Origin: Lachnospiraceae bacterium
GTDB taxonomy: Bacteria; Bacillota; Clostridia; Lachnospirales; Lachnospiraceae
Direction of reading: 5' to 3'
DNA length: 64,000 nt
NCBI GenBank assembly: GCA_017453065.1
Contig: JAFTKW010000019.1
Coordinates: 1 to 64,000, forward strand
This document shows positions 7,217 to 16,465 of the stretch, one piece after another (position 1 is the stretch's first letter; each line of letters starts with the position of its first letter). The position numbers were made by a program, and so were the translations under genes. Below the pieces are notes generated by a model that worked only from the letters and a program-made list of their open reading frames with translations, searched no databases and was not told the DNA's origin.

Positions 7217-7229
7217 GGAGGACAAAAAA

Positions 7230-9029
7230 GTGGCAGAGTCAATGAAAGGCTTAACACGTAGCTACAGATGTGGCGAACTTGGTATTACCAATGTGGGTGA
7301 AACCGTAACCGTAATGGGTTGGGTTCAGAAACAGAGAAATAAAGGCGGACTTATTTTCGTCGATTTGCGAGATAGAGCAGGACTTCTTCAGATTCTTTTT
7401 GAAGAAAGCATCTGTGGAACAGAAGTGTTTGAAAAAGCAGCAAAGCTTCGCAGCGAATTTGTAGTAGCTGTAGTAGGTAAGGTGGCAAAAAGAGAAGGCG
7501 CAGTAAATGAAAACCTTGCAACAGGTGAAATCGAGATTCAGGCAACTCAGCTTCGCATTTTATCCGCAGCGGAGACCCCTCCTTTCCCAATCGAAGCAGA
7601 TTCCAAGACCAAAGAGGAACTTAGACTGAAATACAGATACTTGGATCTTCGCAGACCAAATATCCAGAACAATCTGATTCTCAGAAGTAAGATTACTTCT
7701 ACCATCAGAGCCTATATGACAGGAGAAGGATTCCTTGAAATCGAAACTCCTATGCTCTGCAAATCCACACCTGAAGGTGCGAGAGACTATTTGGTACCTA
7801 GCCGTGTTCATCCAGGAACCTTCTATGCACTTCCACAGTCTCCTCAGATTTTCAAGCAGTTACTTATGTGTTCTGGTTACGACCGTTACTTCCAGATTGC
7901 AAAATGCTTCCGTGATGAGGACCTTCGTGCAGATAGACAGCCAGAGTTCACTCAGGTAGATATGGAAATGTCCTTTGTAGATGTTGAAGATGTTATCCGT
8001 GTGACTGAGGGCATGGTACAGAAGGTTTGCAAAGATGCTATTGGTTTTGACGTACAGCTTCCAATTGCTCGTATGACATGGCAGGAAGCGATGGATCGTT
8101 TTGGTTCCGACAAGCCAGATACCAGATTTGGCATGGAACTTGTAAATGTATCTGACGTAGTGGCAGGTTGTGGTTTCGGTGTATTTACTGGTGCACTTGA
8201 CAATGGCGGCTCTGTTCGTGGTATCAATGTCAAAGGACAGGCTGAAATGCCAAGAAAGAAGATTGATGCGTTGGTTGAGTTTGCAAAGGGATATGGCGCT
8301 AAGGGCCTTGCTTATCTTTCGGTAATGCCAGATGGCACTTACAAATCTTCTTTTGCTAAGTTCATGACCGAGGAGCAGCTTGAGGCTCTTGTTAAGGCAA
8401 TGGGCGGTGAAGCAGGAGACTTACTTCTCTTTGCGGCAGACAAAAACAGTGTGGTTTGGGCTGTGCTTGGTGCACTTCGTATTGAAGTAGCAAAGCAGCT
8501 TGATATGATTGATAACAGTAAATTCAACTTCCTCTGGGTAACAGAGTTCCCACTTCTTGAGTGGAATGAAGATGCGAACCGCTATGTAGCAATGCATCAT
8601 CCATTCACCATGCCTATGGACGAGGATCTTCAGTATTTGGATACTGATCCAGGCAGAGTGAGAGCGAAGGCATACGATATCGTGCTCAACGGAGTTGAAC
8701 TTGGCGGCGGTAGTGTGCGTATCTTCCAGTCCGATGTACAGGAAAAGATGTTTGAAGTACTTGGATTTACCAAGGAAGATGCTTATGAGAGATTTGGTTT
8801 CCTTTTGAATGCATTCAAGTATGGTGTACCACCTCATGCTGGATTGGCAATTGGTTTGGACCGTTTTGTAATGCTTCTTGTAAAGGCAGACAATATTCGT
8901 GAAGTTATTGCATTCCCTAAGGTAAAGGATGCTTCCTGTCTTATGACAGAGGCTCCAAACGTAGTAGATCAGTTGCAGCTTGATGAACTTCAGATTGCGC
9001 TGAATTTAGTGGAAGAGGATCATGATTAA
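7230..9029 (+). CDS. aspS: Aspartyl-tRNA synthetase, bacterial type
   Basis: This 599-residue enzyme has an N-terminal OB-fold anticodon domain, the class II core and the inserted GAD domain of bacterial AspRS. Motif 2 is seen as FRDEDLRADRQPEFTQ and motif 3 as GLAIGLDRFVMLL near the C-terminus; the HHPFTMP stretch before it is typical. The start is GTG at 7230 with AAGGAGG (7215-7221) eight bases before. It is cotranscribed with hisS, and its last eight bases overlap the phosphopantetheinyl transferase gene. The discriminating or non-discriminating type cannot be decided by eye. Confidence 0.97.
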   Translation: MAESMKGLTRSYRCGELGITNVGETVTVMGWVQKQRNKGGLIFVDLRDRAGLLQILFEESICGTEVFEKAAKLRSEFVVAVVGKVAKREGAVNENLATGEIEIQATQLRILSAAETPPFPIEADSKTKEELRLKYRYLDLRRPNIQNNLILRSKITSTIRAYMTGEGFLEIETPMLCKSTPEGARDYLVPSRVHPGTFYALPQSPQIFKQLLMCSGYDRYFQIAKCFRDEDLRADRQPEFTQVDMEMSFVDVEDVIRVTEGMVQKVCKDAIGFDVQLPIARMTWQEAMDRFGSDKPDTRFGMELVNVSDVVAGCGFGVFTGALDNGGSVRGINVKGQAEMPRKKIDALVEFAKGYGAKGLAYLSVMPDGTYKSSFAKFMTEEQLEALVKAMGGEAGDLLLFAADKNSVVWAVLGALRIEVAKQLDMIDNSKFNFLWVTEFPLLEWNEDANRYVAMHHPFTMPMDEDLQYLDTDPGRVRAKAYDIVLNGVELGGGSVRIFQSDVQEKMFEVLGFTKEDAYERFGFLLNAFKYGVPPHAGLAIGLDRFVMLLVKADNIREVIAFPKVKDASCLMTEAPNVVDQLQLDELQIALNLVEEDHD

Positions 9030-9768
9030 TATATACGTGATGAATGTTAGCCCCTTTGAAGACAGTTTCCTGTTTTCAAAGGGACTATCTTTAATTGAAA
9101 AAGAAAGACAAGACAAAGTGAAGCATCTGAAACGAGAGGATGTCAAAAGATTGAGTCTTGGAGCGGGACTGGTTTTACTGTATGGTTTGAACCATTTTTT
9201 GGGGCAGAAGGATGGAAATGTGAAAGCTGTAGAAGATAGAAAACTGCCTCAGAAGGAAAGTGAAACGGTACCTGCGCAGTCTTTTGAAATAGGTGCATGC
9301 GAGGTGGTCGATAGCTGGGATTTAAGTGTCATGACCAATGTGTTTCATTACTCTTACGGCCCTCATGGCAAGCCATATGTTGAAGGAACGAATCCAATCT
9401 TTTTTTCCTTGTCTCATTCTGGTGACTATGTACTGCTTGCGGTTAGTGATAAGGAGATAGGGGCAGATATTCAGCTCCGCAAAGATGGAGAACTTCAAAG
9501 GATTGCGAAACATTTCATGACACAGGAAGAATTTCAACTTTGGAGTGAGCAGCCGCCAGCACAGCAGAAGGAATTGTTTTATCAGATTTGGGCTGGCAAA
9601 GAGGCTTATTTGAAGTTGACCGGTGAGGGGATGACCGCAGGATTTCAAACCGTTCGCTTAGATGCTCAGAGAGCAACTATGGTGGATACAAGAATGCCAG
9701 ACAAAGAAGTGACTACCCTTTGGTACGAGCATGAAGACTATCAGATTGCGATTTGTCAGTTTACCTAA
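9022..9768 (+). CDS. Sfp-type 4'-phosphopantetheinyl transferase
   Basis: A 248-residue protein that would move 4'-phosphopantetheine from CoA to a carrier protein. The signature halves are visible: SLSHSGDYVLLAVSDKEIGADIQ (metal-binding Asp in GAD) and WAGKEAYLKLTGEG (the W-x-x-KEA box). A central region with a charged insert (about residues 65-90) is unusual. It overlaps aspS by eight bases (translational coupling). No polyketide or peptide synthetase is in view, so its carrier substrate is unknown; fatty acid ACP or a distant cluster is possible. Confidence 0.85.
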   Translation: MINIYVMNVSPFEDSFLFSKGLSLIEKERQDKVKHLKREDVKRLSLGAGLVLLYGLNHFLGQKDGNVKAVEDRKLPQKESETVPAQSFEIGACEVVDSWDLSVMTNVFHYSYGPHGKPYVEGTNPIFFSLSHSGDYVLLAVSDKEIGADIQLRKDGELQRIAKHFMTQEEFQLWSEQPPAQQKELFYQIWAGKEAYLKLTGEGMTAGFQTVRLDAQRATMVDTRMPDKEVTTLWYEHEDYQIAICQFT

Positions 9769-9775
9769 AATTTAC

Positions 9776-9805
9776 TTGTCATACCCCAGAACTCTTTCGT
9801 ACAAT
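9776..9805 (+). promoter_or_regulatory. Putative sigma-A promoter of the HD hydrolase gene
   Basis: TTGTCA (9776-9781), 18-base spacer, TACAAT (9800-9805); the gene starts at 9844 behind a GAGGAGAG site. Confidence 0.5.
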
Positions 9806-9843
9806 AAAGGCGAGTATAAAGTAGTAGAGGAGAGCAAAGGAAT

Positions 9844-10500
9844 ATGAAGATTACCCTAGAACAGGTGAAAAATGATAAAGCAGTGAGAAGTTACATCCAG
9901 AAAGCAGACGAGTCATTGATTGCGCTTGGATATACAGAGCATAGTTTTGCTCATGTGGGTAAAGTGGCAGATACTGCGAGCCACATATTAAAAACATTGG
10001 GCTATAGTGAGAGAGAAGCGGAATTGGCAGCAATTGCGGGGTATCTTCATGATATTGGCAATGTCATCAATCGTATTGACCATGCCCAGAGTGGCGCGGT
10101 TATGGCATTTCGTATTTTAGATCGTATGGAAGCAGATCCAGAGGATGTGGCAACTGTTATTACCGCCATTGGAAATCATGATGAATCTACAGCATTTCCG
10201 GTAAATGCGGTTGCAGCGGCACTCATATTGGCAGACAAGACAGACGTGCGCAGAAGCCGTGTGAGGAACCAGGATCTAAGTAATTTTGATATTCATGACA
10301 GAGTGAATTACTCTGTAACGGATGCGAAGATTCAGGTTAGCAAAGAAGAGATTTGCCTGGATTTACAGATTGAAACTAAGCTTTGTACAGTAATGGACTA
10401 TTTTGAAATATTCTTAAATCGAATGCTTCTATGCAAGCGATCTGCAGAAAAACTGGGAACGAAATTTGCACTAATAATCAACGGCCAGAAGATGATATAG
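9844..10500 (+). CDS. HD-domain metal-dependent phosphohydrolase
   Basis: A 218-residue protein with the HD-domain pattern: H at 'SFAHVGKVAD', the HDIGN doublet at about residues 69-73, H in 'DHAQSG', 'GNHDEST' and a final D in 'LADKTDVRR'. These form a metal site for phosphomonoester or phosphodiester cleavage, often of nucleotides. The C-terminal 60 residues form a separate small domain. The substrate is not predictable. It lies alone between a promoter (9776-9805) and the amidase gene 56 bases on. Confidence 0.8.
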   Translation: MKITLEQVKNDKAVRSYIQKADESLIALGYTEHSFAHVGKVADTASHILKTLGYSEREAELAAIAGYLHDIGNVINRIDHAQSGAVMAFRILDRMEADPEDVATVITAIGNHDESTAFPVNAVAAALILADKTDVRRSRVRNQDLSNFDIHDRVNYSVTDAKIQVSKEEICLDLQIETKLCTVMDYFEIFLNRMLLCKRSAEKLGTKFALIINGQKMI

Positions 10501-10556
10501 AACGAAAAAATGAAATCTGTCATAAAATATCACAAACGCAAAAGGAGTGATAGTTT

Positions 10557-11102
10557 ATGGCAGATTTTTCAGTTGTGTTAGATCCGGGACACGGCGGATG
10601 GAACCCAGGGGCAGTGTATGGCGGGAGACAGGAAAAAAACGATGTGTTGCAAATAGCCTTTGATGTGGGTTATTTTTTAGAGCAAAGCGGTGTAGACGTG
10701 ACCTATACAAGAACCAATGATGTGTACGAATCACCAGCTCAGAAAGCGGCGGAAGGAAATAGATCGGGAGCAGATTACTTTGTATCTATCCACCGCAATT
10801 CTAGTCCTTATCCCAATCAGTATACAGGAGTAGAAACTCTTGTTTACAACGAAAATAGTACTGCGGGACGTCTGGCTAGAAATATTAATAGGCAGTTAGA
10901 AGGTGTGGGGTTTGTAAATCAGGGAATTGAAGAAAGAAAGAATCTTCCAGTACTGCGGGATACTACTATGCCTGCGGTGCTTGTAGAGGTAGGCTTCATC
11001 AATACAGATGCGGACAATGCTCTGCTGGATGCCAAAGCTGCGGAAACGGCTAAGGCCATTGCAGACGGTATCTTAGAAACCTTTTATGAAACACGTAGAT
11101 AG
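10557..11102 (+). CDS. N-acetylmuramoyl-L-alanine amidase (Amidase_3), no signal peptide
   Basis: A 181-residue zinc amidase that would cut the bond between N-acetylmuramic acid and L-alanine of peptidoglycan. Zinc and catalytic motifs are present: DPGHGG (residues 8-13), E in GRQEKND, SIHRNS and VLVEVGFI near the C-terminus. The protein begins directly with the catalytic domain; there is no signal peptide, membrane anchor or wall-binding domain. Export must therefore be non-classical, or the enzyme acts after lysis, as phage or mother-cell enzymes do. AAAGGAG precedes the ATG. Confidence 0.88.
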   Translation: MADFSVVLDPGHGGWNPGAVYGGRQEKNDVLQIAFDVGYFLEQSGVDVTYTRTNDVYESPAQKAAEGNRSGADYFVSIHRNSSPYPNQYTGVETLVYNENSTAGRLARNINRQLEGVGFVNQGIEERKNLPVLRDTTMPAVLVEVGFINTDADNALLDAKAAETAKAIADGILETFYETRR

Positions 11103-11141
11103 AGCCCACCTTTGAAGGCTAGAAATCCTATGAAAAAATGG

Positions 11142-11183
11142 CGAAGTGTCTGACCTTCTTATGGAAGATGGCACTTCGTTTTG
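11142..11183 (+). terminator. Intrinsic terminator after the amidase gene
   Basis: CGAAGTGTC (11142-11150) pairs with GGCACTTCG (11170-11178), 9 bp with one G-T pair, followed by TTTTG. Confidence 0.75.
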
Positions 11184-11206
11184 TATGAGAAGAGAATCTA
11201 CATTTT

Positions 11207-11260
11207 TTTACATAGATTTTACAGAAGTAATTGCTATATTTTACAAAAGTATAGTAAAAT
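11207..11260 (+). promoter_or_regulatory. PHO-box-like 11-bp-phased repeats and promoter of the phosphate operon
   Basis: TTTACA occurs at 11207-11212, 11218-11223 and 11240-11245, that is at 0, 11 and 33 bases; a degenerate unit (AATTGC, 11229-11234) fills the 22-base position. Bacillus PhoP binds TT(A/T/C)ACA repeats spaced by 11 bases upstream of the -10 box. TAAAAT at 11255-11260 is a reasonable -10 element. The genes that follow are a Na/phosphate cotransporter and a PhoB/PhoR-like pair, so a phosphate-starvation switch is inferred. Confidence 0.6.
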
Positions 11261-11325
11261 GATAATTGCTAAAATGATGTTCATTTATAAAAGAATCAAA
11301 AATGATTTCAAATGAGGAGACAATT

Positions 11326-13095
11326 ATGGATTTATTTAATGTACTAGAAATGATTGGAGGATTGGCGCTTTTCCTTTACGGAATGAATGTACTCGGAGAG
11401 GGCCTTTCCAGAATGTCAGGTGGAAAACTAGAAAAGATTTTGGAGAAATTGACAAGTACACCTATCATGGGTGCGCTTTTGGGTGCTGGAGTTACCGCGA
11501 TTATTCAGTCATCTTCTGCAACTACAGTTATGGTAGTTGGTTTCGTTAACTCAGGCATTATGAAATTAAAACAAGCAGTGGGTATTATTTTGGGTGCCAA
11601 TGTAGGAACAACTATCACTGCGTGGATTTTAAGTTTAAATGATCTTGAAGGTGGATCTTTTGTTATGAGGTTGTTAAAACCTTCTTCCTTTACACCAATT
11701 ATGGCTATTGTTGGTGTGGGTATTTTGATGATGTCCAAAAAGGATAAAATGAAAGACCTTGCTACTATTTTGGTTGGATTTGCAGTACTGATGATTGGTA
11801 TGGACATCATGAGTGGAGCGGTTAGTGGATTGAAAGATGTACCAGAGTTTACAAAGATTCTGACCATGTTTTCCAATCCAATCTTGGGATTGCTTGCAGG
11901 ACTTATTTTGACAGCGATTATTCAGTCATCCTCTGCTTCCGTAGGTATCTTACAGGCTTTGTGTACCACAGGTGCAGTCGGATATGCAACCGCTATTCCT
12001 GTTATTATGGGTCAGAATATTGGTACTTGTGTAACAGCCCTACTTTCCAGTATCGGTGCAAGTAAAGATGCGAGAAGAGCAGCGTTGATTCACCTGTACT
12101 ATTGCATTACCAAGACAAGTACATTTATGATCGTATTTTATACCTTACATGCTATTATAGACTTCCCATTTATGGCAGGAACGATTTCTTCTGCAGGGGT
12201 AGCAGTGGTGCATTCATTGTTCAATATCGTGGCTTGTATCATTTTCCTTCCTTTCTCTCAGATGTTTGTAAAACTGGTTTACCTTACAATCCCAGAGAAA
12301 GAGGACCCTGTGGTACTTACAGCAGAGGAGCAGGAACTTCGTTCTCTGGATGCTCGTTTCTTAGACACCCCAGGATTGGCCCTTTCTCATGCTAAAAAAG
12401 TTGTTCTATCCATGGCGGCTATGGCAAAGAAATCTATTAATTATAGCGTGGAACTTTTAAAAGATTATAGTGAGGAAAAGGCAGCGGAGGTTGTTCGTTT
12501 AGAAACGGAAGTTGACAAGTTTGAAGATGAACTTGGAACCTACCTTATGAAGATTAGTAGCAGGGACCTTTCTGAAAAAGAGAGCCAGACCCTTTCCATG
12601 CTGCTTCACTGCATCGGTGACTTTGAACGTATTTCAGACCATGCATTAAATCTAAAAGAAGCCGCAGATGAGATTCATGACAAAGAATTGAAATTCTCAG
12701 ACAAAGCGTCTGAAGAATTGAATGTATTTACGGCTGCAATTCAAGACATTTTGACTCTCTCTATAGAGGTGCTGGACAAAGAGGATGCACATCTTGCACT
12801 GCTGGTGGAACCATTGGAAGAGGTAATTGACCAGCTCAATGCAGATATCAAGAAACGCCATGTGAAGAGACTTCGCAAAGGCAAATGTACTATCGAGATG
12901 GGCTTTGTTCTTACAGATATTACAACCAATCTTGAAAGAGTGTCCGACCATTGCTCCAATGTTGCAGTTAGCCTGCTTCAGGGAGAAGAAGAGGGATTTG
13001 AAGCCCATGAGTACAAGGATGCCCTTAAGACAGAAGACAATGTAGATTTCCAGGGCAGAGTGCTTGCATATCGCAACAAATATGTGTTGCCTTAA
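11326..13095 (+). CDS. Na+/phosphate cotransporter with PhoU-like C-terminus
   Basis: A 589-residue membrane protein. Residues 1 to about 320 hold two inverted repeats of the NptA/Na-Pi-II fold with the hallmark QSSSATT (61-67) and QSSSAS motifs; about eight to ten membrane spans are visible. The C-terminal 220 residues form a PhoU-like helical bundle. It should import phosphate with sodium. The start is ATG 11326 behind GAGGAGA; an upstream in-frame ATG at 11302 lacks a ribosome site. The response regulator gene begins 24 bases downstream, suggesting one operon. Confidence 0.93.
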   Translation: MDLFNVLEMIGGLALFLYGMNVLGEGLSRMSGGKLEKILEKLTSTPIMGALLGAGVTAIIQSSSATTVMVVGFVNSGIMKLKQAVGIILGANVGTTITAWILSLNDLEGGSFVMRLLKPSSFTPIMAIVGVGILMMSKKDKMKDLATILVGFAVLMIGMDIMSGAVSGLKDVPEFTKILTMFSNPILGLLAGLILTAIIQSSSASVGILQALCTTGAVGYATAIPVIMGQNIGTCVTALLSSIGASKDARRAALIHLYYCITKTSTFMIVFYTLHAIIDFPFMAGTISSAGVAVVHSLFNIVACIIFLPFSQMFVKLVYLTIPEKEDPVVLTAEEQELRSLDARFLDTPGLALSHAKKVVLSMAAMAKKSINYSVELLKDYSEEKAAEVVRLETEVDKFEDELGTYLMKISSRDLSEKESQTLSMLLHCIGDFERISDHALNLKEAADEIHDKELKFSDKASEELNVFTAAIQDILTLSIEVLDKEDAHLALLVEPLEEVIDQLNADIKKRHVKRLRKGKCTIEMGFVLTDITTNLERVSDHCSNVAVSLLQGEEEGFEAHEYKDALKTEDNVDFQGRVLAYRNKYVLP

Positions 13096-13119
13096 TTTGA
13101 CTAGAAGGGAAGAGATTGT

Positions 13120-13803
13120 ATGTCTTGCATATATGTAGTGGAAGATGACAAGAATATTCGAGAGATCGAGACATTTGCTCTGACCAATACAGGATATGAA
13201 GTGGAAGGCTTTGAACTTGCAAAGGACTTTTACCAGAAACTGGAGCAAAAGTGTCCTGACCTTGTTCTGCTAGATGTCATGCTTCCAGATGAAGATGGAT
13301 TGGAAGTAGTAAAGAAACTGAGAGCGCGAGCAGACACCAAAACGATTCCTGTACTGATGGTGACGGCAAAGTCCACCGAACTGGACAAAGTAAAGGGCTT
13401 GGATTTGGGCGCAGATGACTATATGACCAAACCTTTTGGTATCATGGAACTGATATCCAGAGTAAAGGCTTTGTTGCGCAGAAGTGTACCACAAGAAAAC
13501 AGAGAGCGAATGCTGAGTCTTGGAAATGTGGTGTTGGACAGAGAGAAAAGAGTGGTCTATGTCAGCGGTGAAGTATGCGAACTGACTTTTAAGGAGTACG
13601 AATTGCTCAAACTATTGATGTCCAACGCAGGGATAGTTACAACGAGAGATGTCATACTTGACAGGGTCTGGGGGACAGATTTCGAAGGAGAATCCAGAAC
13701 CCTGGATATGCATATTAAAACGCTTCGCCAGAAACTAAAGGAAGCAGGAAGCATGATTAAGACCGTTCGAAACGTGGGCTATATCATGTCTGCTACGGAG
13801 TAA
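13120..13803 (+). CDS. OmpR/PhoB-family response regulator
   Basis: This 227-residue regulator has a receiver domain (acidic pocket D9-D10, phosphorylated D52 in LLDVMLP, K in DYMTKPFG) and a C-terminal winged helix (about residues 130-225, with LTFKEYELLKLL and LDMHIKTLRQKL). Its gene lies between a phosphate transporter and a histidine kinase and the operon carries a PHO-like box, so it is probably the PhoB/PhoP of this organism. It may bind the repeats at 11207-11245 and regulate its own operon. Confidence 0.9.
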   Translation: MSCIYVVEDDKNIREIETFALTNTGYEVEGFELAKDFYQKLEQKCPDLVLLDVMLPDEDGLEVVKKLRARADTKTIPVLMVTAKSTELDKVKGLDLGADDYMTKPFGIMELISRVKALLRRSVPQENRERMLSLGNVVLDREKRVVYVSGEVCELTFKEYELLKLLMSNAGIVTTRDVILDRVWGTDFEGESRTLDMHIKTLRQKLKEAGSMIKTVRNVGYIMSATE

Positions 13804-13805
13804 AA

Positions 13806-15113
13806 ATGAAAAAACGAATCAACCTTCAGTTGATCGCAATTGCGGCGGTGGCTATTATTTCGACGATGATAATGGTCAGTGCCGCTTTTTATGAGTTGTT
13901 TTGCGATCAAATATTTCAAGATTTAACAACCTATAGTTATCTATTAGAGAATGGGAATATATCCGAAGACTATAAAGATGCCTCGTTAGAAGATTGGGGT
14001 ATACGAGTTACGTTGATACAACCGGATGGACAGGTTATATTTGACAGTGAGGCGGATCAAGAAAGCATGACTAATCATGCTGGAAGACCAGAGATTACCA
14101 GCGCACTGGAAACAGGAAAAGGAACGGATATACGAACTTCGGAGACCATTGGACAGAGTACTTTCTATTACGCCAGAGAGATGGAAGATGGGAACATTCT
14201 TCGTGTGGCTAAATTGGGAGACAGTCTTCTCAGTGTATTTGGGAATGCGGTTCCGTTGATTGGATTTATCTTTGGTGTACTTTTGCTGCTCTGTTGGGTT
14301 TTGACTAGGTTTTTGACAAAGAACTTACTCAAACCAATAGAGTATATGGCGAATAATCTTGACCATGTAGAAGAGATAGAAACTTACGATGAGATTCAGC
14401 CATTCCTGGAAACGATTCACAAGCAGCATGATGACATTCTGAAAGCGGCACAGATGAGACAGGAATTTACGGCAAATGTATCTCATGAATTAAAAACCCC
14501 ACTTACGGCCATCTCTGGTTATGCAGAACTCATAGAAACAGGCATGGCTTGTGAGGAGGATGTGAACCGCTTTGCACAGGGGATTCATAAGAGTGCAAAC
14601 AGACTTCTTACACTAATCAATGATATTATTAAATTATCAGAGATTGATGGAAATACCACAGACGAAGATTGGGAACAGGTGAATTTGTATCAGTCTGCAA
14701 AGGTGTGTGTGGAAATGCTGCAAGTCAGTGCTGAAAAACACCAGGTAAGTATCAGTCTAATGGGAGAGGATTGTTATGTGCAGGGAAACAAACAAATGCT
14801 GGAGGAACTGTTGTACAACCTTTGTGACAATGCAATCAGGTACAATAATATAGGCGGTAGCGTGGATGTTCGCATTTGGCAGAAAGATGGACGTGCAGTG
14901 TTGGAAGTGGAAGACACTGGAATTGGGATTCCTAAGGAAAGCCAGGAGAGAGTCTTTGAACGTTTTTATCGAGTGGACAAGAGTCGTTCAAAGTCCACAG
15001 GGGGCACAGGCTTAGGCCTTGCTATTGTGAAACATATTATAGCCAAACATGAAGCGACCATGGAACTTAGTAGCCAGGTTGGCGAAGGAACAAAAATAAC
15101 GGTGAACTTCTAA
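13806..15113 (+). CDS. PhoR-like sensor histidine kinase
   Basis: A 435-residue membrane kinase. The first span (about residues 8-30) and second span (about 142-165) enclose a 110-residue extracellular sensor. A short linker leads to the dimerization domain with phosphorylated H227 (SHELKTP) and an ATPase domain with N-box LCDNAIRYNN, DTGIGIP and GGTGLGLAIVKHI. It starts three bases after the response regulator stop. The adjacent phosphate transporter suggests a PhoR role, though its signal cannot be read from sequence. Confidence 0.9.
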   Translation: MKKRINLQLIAIAAVAIISTMIMVSAAFYELFCDQIFQDLTTYSYLLENGNISEDYKDASLEDWGIRVTLIQPDGQVIFDSEADQESMTNHAGRPEITSALETGKGTDIRTSETIGQSTFYYAREMEDGNILRVAKLGDSLLSVFGNAVPLIGFIFGVLLLLCWVLTRFLTKNLLKPIEYMANNLDHVEEIETYDEIQPFLETIHKQHDDILKAAQMRQEFTANVSHELKTPLTAISGYAELIETGMACEEDVNRFAQGIHKSANRLLTLINDIIKLSEIDGNTTDEDWEQVNLYQSAKVCVEMLQVSAEKHQVSISLMGEDCYVQGNKQMLEELLYNLCDNAIRYNNIGGSVDVRIWQKDGRAVLEVEDTGIGIPKESQERVFERFYRVDKSRSKSTGGTGLGLAIVKHIIAKHEATMELSSQVGEGTKITVNF

Positions 15114-15132
15114 GGAAGTTCACCGTTTCTTT
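15100..15132 (+). terminator. Terminator overlapping the kinase stop codon
   Basis: CGGTGAACTTC (15100-15110) pairs perfectly with GAAGTTCACCG (15115-15125) across a TAAG loop, then TTTCTTTG. The loop contains the stop codon of the histidine kinase gene, so the last codons are part of the stem. The CNNM gene converges from the other strand, ending at 15146. Confidence 0.85.
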
Positions 15133-15145
15133 GTTAATCAATAAT

Positions 15146-16465
15146 TTATTCATCGTCAGAAGTTTCTTCTTCGTCGGAGGTTTCGTCTGTAGGAGTAGGA
15201 AGTGTCATCAGAACATTGACGATACGATTTTGTTCTACGCCCTGAACCTTCAAATGGATGCCGTTTTTGAGAGATACTTCCTCTCCATCCTCAGGGAGAC
15301 GATCCAATGCTTCAATAATGATTCCGGCTATGGAATCGTAATCTTCAGATTCTAGGTTCGTATCAAGAGCATCGTTGATATCGTCCAACTTCATACTGCC
15401 TTCAATTAAGTACACGTTAGTTTCCACTTCTTGGATAAGCTGTTCTTCGTCCTGGTCATATTCGTCTCGAATTTCGCCGACGATTTCTTCCAGCAAGTCT
15501 TCCATGGTAATCATACCAACGGTTGCACCATATTCGTTGAGGACAAAGGACACATTCATGGTCTTTTCACGCATCTCAAACATCAAATCAGCTGTCTTTT
15601 TAAATTCGTAAGTATAATAGGCTGGACGAATGATATCCGAGATCTGGAAATTGGCTGTGTCTGTGGTCAGAATAAAGTCTTTGACGTTGACCAGACCAAC
15701 GATAGAGTCCTGATCCTCCTTGTACACTGGAATTCGAGTGTACATAGATTCACGGAATATATCTAATAATTCTTCATAACTTGCATCGATGCTTACGGTG
15801 ACCATATTGATTCGAGGAATCATGATGTCTTTTGCGACTGCATCGGAGAAATCAAACACATTGTAAATGATTTCTTTTTCCTCGGTTTCGATGACACCAT
15901 CTTTGTGGCTTTCATCTACATAAGTACGAAGTTCATTTTCGGTCATTACATCTTTTTTACTCAAATCGATGCGCAACAGCTTCATGAGTCCTGTAGAAAG
16001 GATGTCAACAATGAAGATAATTGGCGCAAAGAGTTTGATAAGAACAAAGATGATACTGCTGTAAGCCAAACTGATTTTTTCGGCGTTGCTGTTCGCCCAG
16101 TTCTTAGGAGTAATCTCGCCAAAGAGGAGAACCATTACAGTAAGAACACCGGTTGCAATTCCTACATATGCATTTCCCAATATGTCGATTACCAAAGAGG
16201 TAACTAGAGAAGAGGCACTGATGTTTACGATGTTGTTTCCAATCAGGATGGTACTTAGCATCTTGCCATAGTTGTCAAGAATTTTGGTTACTTTGATTGC
16301 TTTTTTGTTTCCTTCCTCTGCCAAAGAACGTATGCGCACTTTGTTGACTGTGCTGAGTGCAGTTTCAGCAGAAGAGAAGAATGCAGATAAAACTAGTAAG
16401 AGTACAATGCATATTAGCTGTACAATGTCTGTGGTATCGATTTGTATGACACCTTGCGGATCCAA
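15146..16465 (-). CDS. CNNM/CorC-HlyC family transporter (hemolysin-like)
   Basis: A 439-residue protein with an N-terminal DUF21 membrane domain (four spans, about residues 10-190), two CBS domains (about 205-330) and a CorC/HlyC C-terminal domain. Members transport or regulate magnesium or other divalent cations. The C-terminus is strongly acidic (DETSDEEETSDDE). Reading the minus strand, the start is TTG at 16465 with AAGGAG nine to ten bases before it. It is a single-gene unit between the convergent phosphate operon and the divergent SCIFF region. Confidence 0.88.
   Translation of the reverse strand: MDPQGVIQIDTTDIVQLICIVLLLVLSAFFSSAETALSTVNKVRIRSLAEEGNKKAIKVTKILDNYGKMLSTILIGNNIVNISASSLVTSLVIDILGNAYVGIATGVLTVMVLLFGEITPKNWANSNAEKISLAYSSIIFVLIKLFAPIIFIVDILSTGLMKLLRIDLSKKDVMTENELRTYVDESHKDGVIETEEKEIIYNVFDFSDAVAKDIMIPRINMVTVSIDASYEELLDIFRESMYTRIPVYKEDQDSIVGLVNVKDFILTTDTANFQISDIIRPAYYTYEFKKTADLMFEMREKTMNVSFVLNEYGATVGMITMEDLLEEIVGEIRDEYDQDEEQLIQEVETNVYLIEGSMKLDDINDALDTNLESEDYDSIAGIIIEALDRLPEDGEEVSLKNGIHLKVQGVEQNRIVNVLMTLPTPTDETSDEEETSDDE

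Noticed and set aside
6176-7225. 349-codon open frame antisense to hisS
   Set aside because: Codon bias of hisS leaves the opposite frame open; the product has no recognisable fold and there is no start signal.
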